Shown piece by piece: positions 18,389 through 27,341 of a stretch of DNA of 64,000 nt. Source of the DNA: Methanobacterium aggregans (GTDB lineage: Archaea > Methanobacteriota > Methanobacteria > Methanobacteriales > Methanobacteriaceae). The notes below the pieces were generated by a model, which worked only from the letters and a program-made list of their open reading frames with translations, was not told the DNA's origin and did no database searches. Location: positions 310,001 to 374,000 of the forward strand of contig NZ_JAGGLN010000001.1 of NCBI RefSeq assembly GCF_017874455.1, in the 5' to 3' direction. The position numbers and the translations under genes are program-made. Positions within the stretch are counted from its first letter, which is position 1. The number at the start of each line of letters is the position of its first letter.

Positions 18389-19681
18389 TTAGTCCTCTTC
18401 AAGTTCTTCAAGATTCCTTCCCATGGTCTCTGGAAATGTCCATATCCATAAACCCGTGGCAACTGCAAATACAGCTGCTAAGAATATTCCAAGGCTCAGA
18501 TCATACTTCGTGGCAATGGATGCAATGATTATGGGGGTTAAAAATTGTGCACCACGTCCAAGGTTGAATGCAGAACCTGAGGCTGTGTTTCTAATTGCAG
18601 TTGGAAACAATTCAGAAAATAATGGTCCATAACCTCCAAAGAAACCTGTTCCAAAGCCCACAAGGAACATGAAGGTTAATATGACTGGTGGATAAACCAC
18701 AACCACATCCCAGAGTACTGTTATCATCACAAGACCAAGGGCCATTGTGAAACAGTAAATGGAATATGCAGGTCTTCTACCAATTTTATCTGCAACAAAT
18801 CCAAAGGAAAGATATCCTAAAAAGCCCCCGATCTGGGTTACAATTATCCAGAGTGCAGATTTAGTCAGTGAAAAATGCCTCTGAGAGTACAGGTAATCTG
18901 GCATCCATGAATATGTGAACCAGTATGCAGATAAACCCAGAACAGCCAGTAAAAGTGCCAGTAAAAATTCCTTCCTGTACTCCCTGGAAAACAGGACTAA
19001 AAACTTGTTTAACTCCTTTTTTTTGTCCTTTAAACCATCTTTTGTGCCTTTGAAAATCCGTTTTGCACGTTCTTCCTTTTCTTTAAGCCAGAGATCTGAT
19101 TCTGGAAGTCCACGTCTTATGTATATAACCATGAATGCAGGGATAATTGATAGGAAAAAACAGGTTCTCCATCCAAGGCTTGGTGCAAGGAGACCTCCTA
19201 CAACAGATGCAAATGCAATCCCAAGTGGTGCTCCCGTCTGCATAAAAGAACCGTATCTACCCCTCAGGTGGGGTGGAAATGTTTCACCGATGTAGGTCTG
19301 ACCCGTTGCCCATTCACCACCAACCCCCAATCCTGTGATTATCCTGAATAGAATTAGGGATTCAAGGCTCGTTGAAAGTCCGCAGAGAAATGTTCCCACA
19401 CTGTAAACAATTATTGTAATCTGGAGAACAGTTCTTCTACCATACCTGTCAGATAAAAACCCGAAGATAACCCCACCAATTGCTGTGGCTGCAAGTGAAA
19501 TTCCAAGGGCGTATGAGAGCATGAGGTTGGACAGGTGAAGCTCGGTTCCAATGGGTATTATAAGAAAGGTGAAGAGTATAAGGTCGTAAAAATCGAAGAT
19601 CCAGCCGGCCCAGCTCAGCCCGAGGATCTTGTAATGTGTCCTTGTGGTTTTTTTGTATTGGTTAAGCATCAGATCTGTCAT
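18389..19681 (-). CDS. MFS transporter, metabolite/H+ symporter type
   Basis: 430 residues, 12 predicted membrane helices. The loop 2-3 signature GFLSDRYGRRTVLQ, its second-half echo GFVADKIGRRPAYS and GLGVGGEWATGQTYIGE after helix 4 place it in the sugar/aromatic-acid symporter branch of the MFS. A charged cytoplasmic loop of about 40 residues splits the halves. Likely imports an organic acid or sugar; the substrate is unknown. A tautomerase gene lies upstream on the same strand. Confidence 0.88.
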   Translation of the reverse strand: MTDLMLNQYKKTTRTHYKILGLSWAGWIFDFYDLILFTFLIIPIGTELHLSNLMLSYALGISLAATAIGGVIFGFLSDRYGRRTVLQITIIVYSVGTFLCGLSTSLESLILFRIITGLGVGGEWATGQTYIGETFPPHLRGRYGSFMQTGAPLGIAFASVVGGLLAPSLGWRTCFFLSIIPAFMVIYIRRGLPESDLWLKEKEERAKRIFKGTKDGLKDKKKELNKFLVLFSREYRKEFLLALLLAVLGLSAYWFTYSWMPDYLYSQRHFSLTKSALWIIVTQIGGFLGYLSFGFVADKIGRRPAYSIYCFTMALGLVMITVLWDVVVVYPPVILTFMFLVGFGTGFFGGYGPLFSELFPTAIRNTASGSAFNLGRGAQFLTPIIIASIATKYDLSLGIFLAAVFAVATGLWIWTFPETMGRNLEELEED

Positions 19682-19771
19682 TTATCCTCTTAAACCTTTA
19701 ATTCATTAAATGAGTCGAAATTAATTTATTGTACCTAAAAATAGTGAAATAAGAAAAAATAACATTGAAAC

Positions 19772-19963
19772 TTATTTCTTTTGTCTGTCGCAGAGAAGTA
19801 TGTTCCCTGTGCCGACATTCTCTGATTCCACTTCCCTTATTATGGTAACAATGGCCTCCACTGGCAGTTCCATAATTTCACTTGCCTTCTCTGAGAAGGA
19901 TTTAACGAGTTCAGCTTTCTGTTCCTTTGTGAGTTTTGGTCCGTCTATGGTTATAACAGGCAT
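19772..19963 (-). CDS. 4-oxalocrotonate tautomerase family protein
   Basis: 63 residues, the classic size. Pro1 after Met removal (MPVITIDGPKLTKEQKAELV) is the catalytic base of the family. The end of the first beta-alpha-beta unit and the hairpin around NVGTGNILLCDRQ are present; the Arg positions expected near residue 39 are not obvious. Could isomerise an enol/keto acid, possibly linked to the transporter downstream, though homologues are common in methanogens without a known substrate. Confidence 0.85.
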   Translation of the reverse strand: MPVITIDGPKLTKEQKAELVKSFSEKASEIMELPVEAIVTIIREVESENVGTGNILLCDRQKK

Positions 19964-20116
19964 TTTTACACCTCTAAAATCTATTTTTTTACTTTTGATA
20001 TGGTTTCCTTCTTCTTTTAGAAGTTTCCATTTTAGATGTATAACACTTCCATTGAATAACCTTAACAGTTCGAGTGTATTCCATTAAATTTAAATTGGAA
20101 TTCATTCTAATAAATT

Positions 20117-20575
20117 ATGATGAACTTTAAAAATAGGATGAACTGGCTTTTGGTGGCTGTAGCAACCCTTGTGATTTTAATACCTGCATTCTTTCATTTA
20201 ACAGGTTTTAACGCTCCTGAAACGGATCTTTCAGGGAACGTTCTCCTGGATGATAAGAGTCTAAACCATTTCATGGATCAACAGAACAACTACCTTGAAA
20301 ACTATTTTAACTCAGTTTACAAGTCTCAAAAATCTCAAATTGAAAGGAAGTACAGTTCTGGAAGTATTTCCCGTGAAGAGAGGGATAAGGAACTTGAGTC
20401 TATTCAGGATAATCTTAACGTAACAATTAAAACCTTGAATAGCCTTACAGACTTTAGGAAAGATATATTTTCAGGTAATGATACGAATAAATCTATTTTA
20501 ACCCACTTTAAATCCTTGAAAAATGTGAATATTGACTTAAAAACTGAATTCAGGGAAACACTCAATGGGTCATGA
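20117..20575 (+). CDS. Hypothetical protein with N-terminal membrane anchor
   Basis: 152 residues. One hydrophobic helix (about 9-28) then a charged helical region with a likely coiled coil (about 60-115, rich in Lys/Glu/Gln). No signature recognised. It probably projects outside the membrane, as several Asn-x-Ser/Thr sequons occur. Single gene divergent from the tautomerase. Confidence 0.6.
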   Translation: MMNFKNRMNWLLVAVATLVILIPAFFHLTGFNAPETDLSGNVLLDDKSLNHFMDQQNNYLENYFNSVYKSQKSQIERKYSSGSISREERDKELESIQDNLNVTIKTLNSLTDFRKDIFSGNDTNKSILTHFKSLKNVNIDLKTEFRETLNGS

Positions 20576-20894
20576 TCAAAATTTTAAACAGCAATTTTTT
20601 AGTTTTATCATCTTTTTTTGTTAGGAACTCCCTTTTTACATTTGGAATATTAAAATAAATTTTATCATTTTTTTTGGAAAAAATGATGGCTCAAAAAAGA
20701 TTTTTAAGGTTAATCCTTTAAGATTCACTACACTGAAATATTATCTGATACAACATGCTCAAATTGTTTAAATTTTTCGAAATTTTATTAATAAATTAGG
20801 GGAATATCTATCCCAACAATCAAGTTTAAAGGTTTTACTCCTTTTTAAACCCTTAACAACATATTTATATTAAAGCGGTTTTTTAATGTTATTC
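20576..20894 (+). other. Intergenic region with inverted repeat and TATA box
   Basis: Mostly A/T runs. An inverted repeat GTTTAAA/TTTAAAC lies at 20824-20850 and a TATA-like ATATTTATAT at 20861-20870. That spacing would place transcription start close to the ATG at 20895, suggesting leaderless translation of the next gene. No RNA gene seen. Confidence 0.4.
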
Positions 20895-21593
20895 ATGGAT
20901 ATAAAAAGATCTATCAATCAATACCTTGATGGAACAGAACAAAGCCCAGGAAGAACATATGATGGAAGTTATTCCTCCTTTGATTACTGCTACAACTATT
21001 TTTATTCATTCTATAAAGAAAATAGGGTTGAAGAACTTGCAGATGATGTAAACCTCCAGATGAGCTGTCTTCAAATCGGGTTTTACCTTGCAAGCTCTGG
21101 AATGATGCGTGGGTCCTCACCCCTTCTTGGAAGAAGTGTGGTAAACTTCAAAGAGTTAATCAGAACAATTTCAAGTATGGATCCAATGCTCTGGGAGATT
21201 GACCTTGACTCCTACACCCCTGAAAACATGGAACTTCTTCTGGAATGCCGTGAAAAGATAGTTGATTCCCTTGGAGAAAATATTAAAGTGTCTGAAGCCC
21301 TTATAACAAGGATAATGTTAGGTATCTTTGGCAACATCCCAGTTTTTGACCAGTACTTCAAAAACAGTCTGAAGATGAAGAGGGTTAACAAAAGATCCCT
21401 CATGAAACTAAAAGAATTCTATGATGAGAATAGATCCAGTTTTGATTCATTTGATGTACATACACTTGACTTTTTAACGGCAGAAGAAACTGATGTTCCC
21501 TACACCAAAGCCAGACTTCTGGATATCTATGGCTACATGGATGGACAGCTTAAAAAGCCTGAGATCTGCATGGATTGTTGTATTGACATTTGA
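20895..21593 (+). CDS. Conserved uncharacterised protein
   Basis: About 232 residues. The ATG at 20895 is preferred over 20886 because the TATA box at 20861 would start transcription near 20890. All-helical look; the stretch LQIGFYLASSGMMRGSSPLLGRS is reminiscent of a small family seen across bacteria and archaea (LASWGMxRGSSxLL pattern) with no known function. Soluble, several Cys at the C-terminus (CMDCCIDI). Monocistronic. Confidence 0.65.
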   Translation: MDIKRSINQYLDGTEQSPGRTYDGSYSSFDYCYNYFYSFYKENRVEELADDVNLQMSCLQIGFYLASSGMMRGSSPLLGRSVVNFKELIRTISSMDPMLWEIDLDSYTPENMELLLECREKIVDSLGENIKVSEALITRIMLGIFGNIPVFDQYFKNSLKMKRVNKRSLMKLKEFYDENRSSFDSFDVHTLDFLTAEETDVPYTKARLLDIYGYMDGQLKKPEICMDCCIDI

Positions 21594-21673
21594 TACAAAT
21601 TTTCCATTGGATCCTGTTCTATTAATGTGATCGGTGTTAAGGAAAAATAAAGGGGGGCCTGTTTTTTATTTAA

Positions 21674-22168
21674 TCACTCTGAAGGTTTGAAAAATTCCAT
21701 TATACCTGCAATTATCAACCAGAGTCCAATAAGCATTGCAAGGTAGTATGGATTCCATGCATACATACCTAAAATCATGTACAGAATACCTAGAATTATT
21801 CCTGCTCCACCAGCACCCTTGGATGTTGTGCTACCATCTGAGAACAGTGACAGTATACCTGTTATCACAAGGAAAAATCCACCTATGTAGAACCAAAGAC
21901 CTGCAAATATACTGAATGCAACTATTCTTCCAAATAAGCCTATTCCCACAATTACTGCAAGAACACCAAGTATCAATGAGGCTATACTCATGGCTTTACT
22001 GGTTTCCCAGGTTTCAAAGCTCTGGACAAATAACCAGATACCTAGAATTATCAGAGTAAAACCTGCAAGAACGCTGGCCGTAAAAACACTGATGAGTGGG
22101 AAGGCCATAACCAGCAAACCAAGAATTATTGCAAAAATACCGAGTAAAACATTCTTTCCTTCTGCCAT
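21674..22168 (-). CDS. DUF308 / HdeD-like membrane protein
   Basis: 164 residues, six hydrophobic helices arranged as three hairpins with the repeating pattern GIFAIILGLLVMAFPL, as in the HdeD/DUF308 family. The ATG at 22168 follows AGGGG at suitable spacing; a TTG nine bases earlier is possible. HdeD is tied to acid resistance in enterobacteria, but archaeal members have no assigned role. Confidence 0.85.
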   Translation of the reverse strand: MAEGKNVLLGIFAIILGLLVMAFPLISVFTASVLAGFTLIILGIWLFVQSFETWETSKAMSIASLILGVLAVIVGIGLFGRIVAFSIFAGLWFYIGGFFLVITGILSLFSDGSTTSKGAGGAGIILGILYMILGMYAWNPYYLAMLIGLWLIIAGIMEFFKPSE

Positions 22169-22285
22169 TTCAATCAACCCCTGTTTTCAATTCAAACAGG
22201 CCCCATAATAGTACTGTTGTTATTAATTATGATATAAATAATTTATTAAATTTTCTTAAGAATTAATGGTGCAGTTTGAAACTTT

Positions 22286-22882
22286 ATGATGGATGAAACA
22301 TGGATTATCAACATTTTAAGTATTCACATTTTCATAGGTACCTCGGTTATTATCGGCGCTATATTTGCGATTTACGGTATTTACTTTGTGGATGCTCTTA
22401 TTGGAATATTTGTAGGGGCAGGTATCTTCAGAGATGCAGTAGGTTTGTTCAGGGAAGCTATTTCTGCTGAGCGAGGGGAAGAAGAGGATTACTCCAAAGA
22501 ATATAAACTACCCTTACAGGAATGCTGGGAGGAAAACAGGTTAATAGCCTTTAGAAACTGGATACTATACCTTTTATGGGAAGAGGAAAAAAGAACACGT
22601 AAAGAAATAATTTCATCCCTGGATAGCACTTTCCATCCCGACAACTACATTCCAGTACTCAGTGAGCTTAAAGCCACAGCTTCTGAACCCTACGATTTTG
22701 AAGGAAAATTTAACAATCTCATAAAACCCCTGTTAGAAGAAGAACTTTTACTGGAAGAAATTGAAGACTACCTTTTAACTGAAAAGGGTGAGGAACACCT
22801 TAAAAATTTCCTAAATAGCTTTAATAACTATGATGTGCGTCGCTCTGATGCCCTACTACTTGCTATGGCAAGGGACAGCTAA
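22286..22882 (+). CDS. Membrane hairpin plus winged-helix-like domain, unknown
   Basis: 198 residues. The first 65 residues form two membrane helices; the segment YFVDALIGIFVGAGIFRDAVGLFREAI resembles the last transmembrane hairpin of cation diffusion facilitators (V-D-x-x-x-G). The remaining 130 residues are soluble and helical (WEEEKRTRKEIISSL ... LTEKGEEHLKNFL), with a winged-helix feel at the end. CDF catalytic residues and the first four helices are absent, so this is not a transporter by itself. Possibly a derived fusion. Confidence 0.6.
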   Translation: MMDETWIINILSIHIFIGTSVIIGAIFAIYGIYFVDALIGIFVGAGIFRDAVGLFREAISAERGEEEDYSKEYKLPLQECWEENRLIAFRNWILYLLWEEEKRTRKEIISSLDSTFHPDNYIPVLSELKATASEPYDFEGKFNNLIKPLLEEELLLEEIEDYLLTEKGEEHLKNFLNSFNNYDVRRSDALLLAMARDS

Positions 22883-23023
22883 AATAATACTTAATTAATT
22901 GAACCCATGGAAGTTAAATAGAAAATAATTGAAAATTTCCATTTTTTTTATTTTAAAAAAACAAAAAAAATCAATAAATTATTATGATTTGGGTAACATA
23001 ATCAATAGTTAAGGGGGTGAATT

Positions 23024-23299
23024 ATGGTTCACATAATTGCACAACTAAAACTTGAGAGTTTTGATAAGTGGAAGCCTGTTTTTGATGAAAGATCAGCTAT
23101 ACGAAAAGAAGCCGGCTCTAAAGAAGCTAGTCTCTTCCGTAACTCCAATGATCCCAATGAAGCTATGATTTTATTCGAATGGGACAATATGGAAAACGCA
23201 AAAAAGTATTTGGAATCAGAAGCCCTAAGAGAAGCTCTAAAAAAAATGGGTGTCACATTCACCATTACTTACCTTGATGAAGTAGAAACAACAGTTTAA
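23024..23299 (+). CDS. Dimeric alpha/beta-barrel (ABM-like) small protein
   Basis: 91 residues with the pattern of antibiotic-biosynthesis-monooxygenase-like ferredoxin folds: IIAQLKLESFDKWKPVFDE, a central strand EAMILFEWDN, and NAKKYLESEALREALKKMG. An AAGGGGGTG ribosome site precedes it. Such proteins dimerise and may bind small hydrophobic or heme-like ligands; no catalytic residues are visible. An inverted repeat ATATCCT-CC-AGGATAT at 23333-23348 downstream may form a hairpin. Confidence 0.75.
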   Translation: MVHIIAQLKLESFDKWKPVFDERSAIRKEAGSKEASLFRNSNDPNEAMILFEWDNMENAKKYLESEALREALKKMGVTFTITYLDEVETTV

Positions 23300-23637
23300 A
23301 GTATCCATATGGAAGACACATTAAAAAATAGTATATCCTCCAGGATATCCCTTCAATTCAGCATTCTGTGTAATTGAGGAAACTATTTAGTTAGGACTGT
23401 GGCTAAAAAAACTTGAAAACCCTAAAATACCCATTTTTTTTGAACCTGCAGAGCATACAATTATACTTCCATATTTCTAATATTAAAGTATATAACGAAA
23501 AATGAAGTAAAAAAATAGGGTAGTTTTTGATAGATGGATCAGTAAAATTATCCAATTAAGACACAGTTCACCTTAAACCCTGCATTTTTTTAAAGAAAAT
23601 GGATATAATTTTATTTATGATAATTTATTTCTATGAA
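23300..23637. other. Intergenic region, part of a duplicated segment
   Basis: Contains the hairpin at 23333-23348. From about 23515 it resembles 39190-39322 (shared pieces around TCACCTTAAAC and GAAAATGGA), showing that the following 71-aa gene was duplicated together with its 3' flank. No gene seen. Confidence 0.5.
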
Positions 23638-23853
23638 TTATTGCTCTAATCCTATAGAGGTACATTCCCAAGTTTGAGCTTCCGCATCAATAGTGGCGAA
23701 TAAATCTTTTTCTACATCCTGGAATAAATCCTCACAACTGAATTTTAAATCTGCAGATTTTTTAACAGAATACATTCTGCCCCTTGCACTTTTAACAATT
23801 ATATCGCCCTCTCGAGTTATGCCAACCACTAATTGTTTTATTTCTTTTGCCAT
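23638..23853 (-). CDS. Small paralogous protein, copy 1
   Basis: 71 residues from the ATG of MAKEIKQLVVGITREGDI. A strand-turn-strand N-terminal half (VVKSARGRMYxVKKS in the paralogue) suggests a small beta domain; the tail is acidic. A paralogue lies at 39323-39538, about 11 differences in 71 residues by eye, and both are preceded by the same 49-bp block. No family recognised. Its conservation across two loci argues that it is a real gene. Confidence 0.7.
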   Translation of the reverse strand: MAKEIKQLVVGITREGDIIVKSARGRMYSVKKSADLKFSCEDLFQDVEKDLFATIDAEAQTWECTSIGLEQ

Positions 23854-23936
23854 ATTGCACAACTTCCCAATTTTTCAAATTAATTTATTTTTTTATTCAT
23901 TCTAATTGCTTAAAAAATCTCTAAAAACTTAAAGTC

Positions 23937-23985
23937 TTTTCCATTTACATATTATATTAATCAACATATAAGTAGATTATTTTAA
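23937..23985 (-). promoter_or_regulatory. 49-bp conserved upstream block, copy 1
   Basis: Identical base for base to 39610-39658. In each case it lies roughly 70-135 bp upstream of the start of the paralogous 71-aa gene, on the same orientation. It contains TATA-like sequence (TATATG / TATAATATG on the minus strand), so it probably includes the promoter and an operator. Perfect identity contrasts with the diverged genes. Confidence 0.6.
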
Positions 23986-24000
23986 ATTTTTAATAACAAC

Positions 24001-24230
24001 ACTATCCGAGCTGCTGCAACGCCTCCATTTTGAAACTCATTACTCAAAGCATTTGTTTCTTTGAAAGGGTCCATCCAGCCAGTGGCTTCACTTGCAACTG
24101 TCAAGCTAGTCCTCAGTACCCTGCCAGCTGTAATTTAGATGTGACGAGCTGCAGGTGCTGATATTCTGCTAAAATCACGTTCCTGTGGTGCACCAACGGG
24201 TTCAGATTCAAGTATCTGCCGATTTGGACT
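24001..24230. repeat. Dispersed non-coding repeat, copy A
   Basis: GC-richer than its surroundings and not coding in any frame. It shares ordered blocks with 63725-64000: GCTGCA..GCCTCCA..TTGAAA, CTCAGTACCC..GCCAGCTG, GACGAGC..TGCAG and TCCTGTGGTGCACC. Related pieces also occur at 39154, 57000-57420 and 58611-58770. I see no terminal repeats or transposase. Confidence 0.6.
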
Positions 24231-24493
24231 ACAACCTTCAGATCTTTGTACTTGGATGGTGTAGAATTCTACTTAAAATACAGTTTAAATGGGGTTTTAC
24301 TCATTTATAAACCCTACAAAAGTTACAAAATATTTAACTAGTTTTAGTAATAAAATATTAACAAGGTACTAAATTCGAAATATGGATTTATAATCTGCTG
24401 TACAAAGCCCAATGGAAAAAAATAAATTTAATTACACTTTTTATGAATCAATTCCAGAATATATTATAATATAATCAGATTGGGGGTAAATCC

Positions 24494-25261
24494 ATGCGTT
24501 CTATATGGTCTGGGTATTTGATGTTTGGAACTATTCTTATCCCGGTCAGATCCTATGCTGCAAGTGGAAATCTTCACGTAGATTTCCATCTGGTGCATAA
24601 AACTGATTGTGGACGGGTTAGATATAAAAGGGTGTGTGAAAAAGACGGTGAAGAACTTAAGCCTGAAGATATATCCAAGGCTTATTTTATTGCGGAAGAG
24701 TGTTTACAATTTACCGAAGAGGAAATTGAAGCATTGAAACCACGGGATAACAAGATAATGACCATTGAAGGATTCTGCAATTTAGAGGAAATACCTACAG
24801 TGGCTATGAGCCGCCCATACTACTTGGGCACTGGGAAGATGCAGAAAGGAAGTCTTGGAGGGGAAAGTTTCCAGTTATTGAAGAAAGTCATGGAAAAAAG
24901 TGGCAAAGTTGCGGTAATCAGGTGGGTATCACACACAAATGAATATCTTGGCATGTTGCAAGCATATGAAAAAGGTTTCCTACTCAAACAACTTCTATAC
25001 GAAGAACAAGTACGCACTATAGACCAAATAGAAGTTGTAGATAGTGATGTTGACCAGGAACTATTGGAAATGGGTTTACATGTTGTTGAAAAGTTTAGTT
25101 TTGATTTTGACTGGAGTAAATACACTGAGACCTACACCAAAGAAGTGAGAAAGCTCATTGAAAAGAAAGCTTTAGGTGAAGAAATAGAAGAAGCCGAAGC
25201 AAAATTAGCAGAAACCAGGTCTCTAGAAGCAGAACTAAAAAAGATGCTCGGTGAGATCTAA
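24494..25261 (+). CDS. ku: Ku protein, bacterial/archaeal type NHEJ end-binding
   Basis: 255 residues, the size of prokaryotic Ku homodimers. RSIWSGYLMFGTILIPVRSY is the hallmark first strand; the zinc-less CGRVRYKRVCEKDGEEL hinge and the bridge region follow. The C-terminal tail (EEAEAKLAETRSLEAELKKML) is charged and helical. Ku threads onto DNA ends and recruits the ligase. GGGGGTAAATCC precedes the ATG. The ligase gene starts one base after the Ku stop, so the two form a tight operon. Rare in Methanobacteriales; Methanocella has a characterised archaeal NHEJ set. Confidence 0.95.
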   Translation: MRSIWSGYLMFGTILIPVRSYAASGNLHVDFHLVHKTDCGRVRYKRVCEKDGEELKPEDISKAYFIAEECLQFTEEEIEALKPRDNKIMTIEGFCNLEEIPTVAMSRPYYLGTGKMQKGSLGGESFQLLKKVMEKSGKVAVIRWVSHTNEYLGMLQAYEKGFLLKQLLYEEQVRTIDQIEVVDSDVDQELLEMGLHVVEKFSFDFDWSKYTETYTKEVRKLIEKKALGEEIEEAEAKLAETRSLEAELKKMLGEI

Positions 25262-25262
25262 A

Positions 25263-26147
25263 ATGATAGAACCCATGCTGGCACAGCTCACACACTCACC
25301 ACTCGAAATAAAAGGAACATGGCTTCTAGAACCTAAATACGATGGAGAAAGGATAATAGCAGAATCCCATAGGGGAAAGATTAGTCTGTGGACCAGACGA
25401 CATGTAAATGCTTCCAACAAATTTCCAGAAGTAGTGGAAGCCCTAAAAAACATCAAAAATGACGATTGGATACTGGACGGTGAGATAACAGTTAAAGGTG
25501 GCTTCCGCCAGCTACTAAAGCGCAACGTTGAAGATCCCCTCAAAATCAAAATATTATCACAGAAGATCCCCGCAAAATACAACGTATTCGACATTCTAAA
25601 AAGGAATGGAAAGGATATATTAAACAAACCGTTGATCGAACGTAAGGCAGAACTAATCAGAATATTACCAGCCCATCCAAGACTGGAATTGGTACCATTC
25701 CATGAGGTCCAAAAGTCTACCATTGAACAGATCTTTGAGGATAGGGTAAGGGAAGGTTACGAAGGAATCATTCTTAAAGATGCTTACTCCCACTATGATT
25801 CAGGTAAAAGGCCTGGGACATGGCTTAAACTCAAAAGGGAAGACACCATTGATGTGAACATCATCGGAGCAACCAAAAGCCAGAGCAGCCTACCCTTCGG
25901 AGCCCTGATCATGGAGAGGAACGACAAATACTTCGGAAAAGTTGGAACAGGATTCAGTGAACAGGAACAAAGGGAAATCCTAAACATACTCAAAGAACAT
26001 TGCGCCCCTCTCCAAATTGAAGTCCCAGAAAAATTAAAAAAACAAATATTAATCACCAGCAAGCCCTTAACAGCCGAAATCCGAGTAAACGAGATATACA
26101 AAGAATCACCCCGTGCACCAGTCTGGGTAAGGTTCAGATGGCAATGA
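25263..26147 (+). CDS. ATP-dependent DNA ligase, LigD-ligase type
   Basis: 294 residues: a minimal ligase with adenylation domain (about 1-190) and OB-fold (about 195-294). Lys25 in EPKYDGERI is the adenylated nucleophile (motif I). DGEI, FDIL and EGIILKD match motifs III-IV, and TWLKLKR motif V; the C-terminal VRFRWQ is typical of LigD ligase domains. No polymerase or phosphoesterase domain is fused, and none is adjacent. It should seal Ku-bound ends. The ATG at 25263 is used; it lies one base beyond the Ku stop. Confidence 0.93.
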   Translation: MIEPMLAQLTHSPLEIKGTWLLEPKYDGERIIAESHRGKISLWTRRHVNASNKFPEVVEALKNIKNDDWILDGEITVKGGFRQLLKRNVEDPLKIKILSQKIPAKYNVFDILKRNGKDILNKPLIERKAELIRILPAHPRLELVPFHEVQKSTIEQIFEDRVREGYEGIILKDAYSHYDSGKRPGTWLKLKREDTIDVNIIGATKSQSSLPFGALIMERNDKYFGKVGTGFSEQEQREILNILKEHCAPLQIEVPEKLKKQILITSKPLTAEIRVNEIYKESPRAPVWVRFRWQ

Positions 26148-26370
26148 TTAACTAATAATATTGTTACAATATTAAATCTTCTCTTATTTCCATTATTATT
26201 TTAATCCTTAGATATTCTTTGTCTTTTTAAAGCTTCCAGGGAGGTGAAAAATTGATAGGAAAAAGACATGGGATAATGTTTTTTTAATGCTGGTCTAATA
26301 CCTTTAATTAGGTCATATGAATCTTATATCCACACTAAAAATAACAAATAAAAAGATTCCAATCATAGTA

Positions 26371-27120
26371 CTATAATTGAAGTTTAGTTGGTAGGTTCAT
26401 CGTCCATACCAGATTGTATAGATCCGCTATGTTCTCTACAAATTCTGTGTACTGATTCCATACTCCTATTGCAGTCTGTGATATTAAGATTCCATCCTTA
26501 AATCTGCAGAAGATCAACATCATCTCCTTTTTATCCCTTATTATGACTTTTATGAAGGGTATCTGAAAGGTTTTAACCTCGCAATCCAATTTTTTAAGAT
26601 TTTCAGATATTTCCACTTCTTCTCCATCTGTGATACAGCAGGGTGCTGTGATTATTCTGGTCTGAACGCCTTTTTTTAAGGCTTTATTGAGGTGTTCTGT
26701 CAGGTTTTCAACTTCATCATGAAACATGAAGCCCGTTGCAATGTGCAGTGAATCCTTAGCACGGCCGATTATTTCCAGTTCTTTGGTTATAATTTTATCT
26801 GTACCATAAATCAGCCAGATATGTGGTGGTGATTTGGGTATCTGGTTGTCATAGATGGTTTTAATTTCTGATTCAGCTTCTTCAAGTTCCTCTTTAATTC
26901 TTGCCCTTGATTTTCCAAAAACATCTTGAGGTGGTACTATCGCATATTTTAAAGGCTTGCCCCTTTGTATTTCTATGAATCCCTTTTTTGCAAGGCTCCT
27001 GAGAACCTCATACACCTTTGATAGAGGCACCCCTGAAGTCTCACTGACTTCCAGAGCTGTGGCTGAAATAAAGGAAGCCAATGATAAGTACGCTTTGGAT
27101 TCATAATCCGTAAGTCCCAT
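26371..27120 (-). CDS. TrmB-family transcriptional regulator
   Basis: 249 residues. N-terminal winged helix (MGLTDYESKAYLSLASF, ETSGVPLSKVYEVLRSLAKKGFIEIQRGKP), a short coiled coil (about 75-95), then a phospholipase-D-like effector domain. The ATG at 27120 cuts into helix 1; the frame continues upstream as IPIKPGTVNALKT with no ATG, GTG or TTG, yet an AGGGAGGG site at 27163-27170 is well placed for an ATT at 27159. The true start may therefore be ATT. Divergent from the Fe-S membrane protein, which it may control. Confidence 0.88.
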   Translation of the reverse strand: MGLTDYESKAYLSLASFISATALEVSETSGVPLSKVYEVLRSLAKKGFIEIQRGKPLKYAIVPPQDVFGKSRARIKEELEEAESEIKTIYDNQIPKSPPHIWLIYGTDKIITKELEIIGRAKDSLHIATGFMFHDEVENLTEHLNKALKKGVQTRIITAPCCITDGEEVEISENLKKLDCEVKTFQIPFIKVIIRDKKEMMLIFCRFKDGILISQTAIGVWNQYTEFVENIADLYNLVWTMNLPTKLQL

Positions 27121-27306
27121 TGTTTTAAGTGCATTTACAGTGCCTGGTTTTATTGGAATAAAAAATCCCTCCCTATTTTTTCATTTTATACTATTTTAGT
27201 TAAAAAACATTTAAATATTGCGGATAGGAACCTTAAACAAAAATACGTAAACCAATTAAATCCACGTAATACAATTATTTGAAGTTTAATTCATTTAAAA
27301 TTAGTC

Positions 27307-27318
27307 TAGCGAACGCTA
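27307..27318. promoter_or_regulatory. Palindrome upstream of the NapH-like gene
   Basis: TAGCG-AA-CGCTA, a perfect inverted repeat 23 bp before the start of the next gene. It stands out in AT-rich sequence and sits between divergent trmB and the NapH-like gene, so it may be an operator. No second copy was noticed. Confidence 0.4.
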
Positions 27319-27341
27319 TGAAAAAATTAGAGGCGATATAA

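Noticed and set aside
22286..22882. Calling this a cation diffusion facilitator
   Set aside because: Only the last hairpin resembles the family; metal-site helices are missing.
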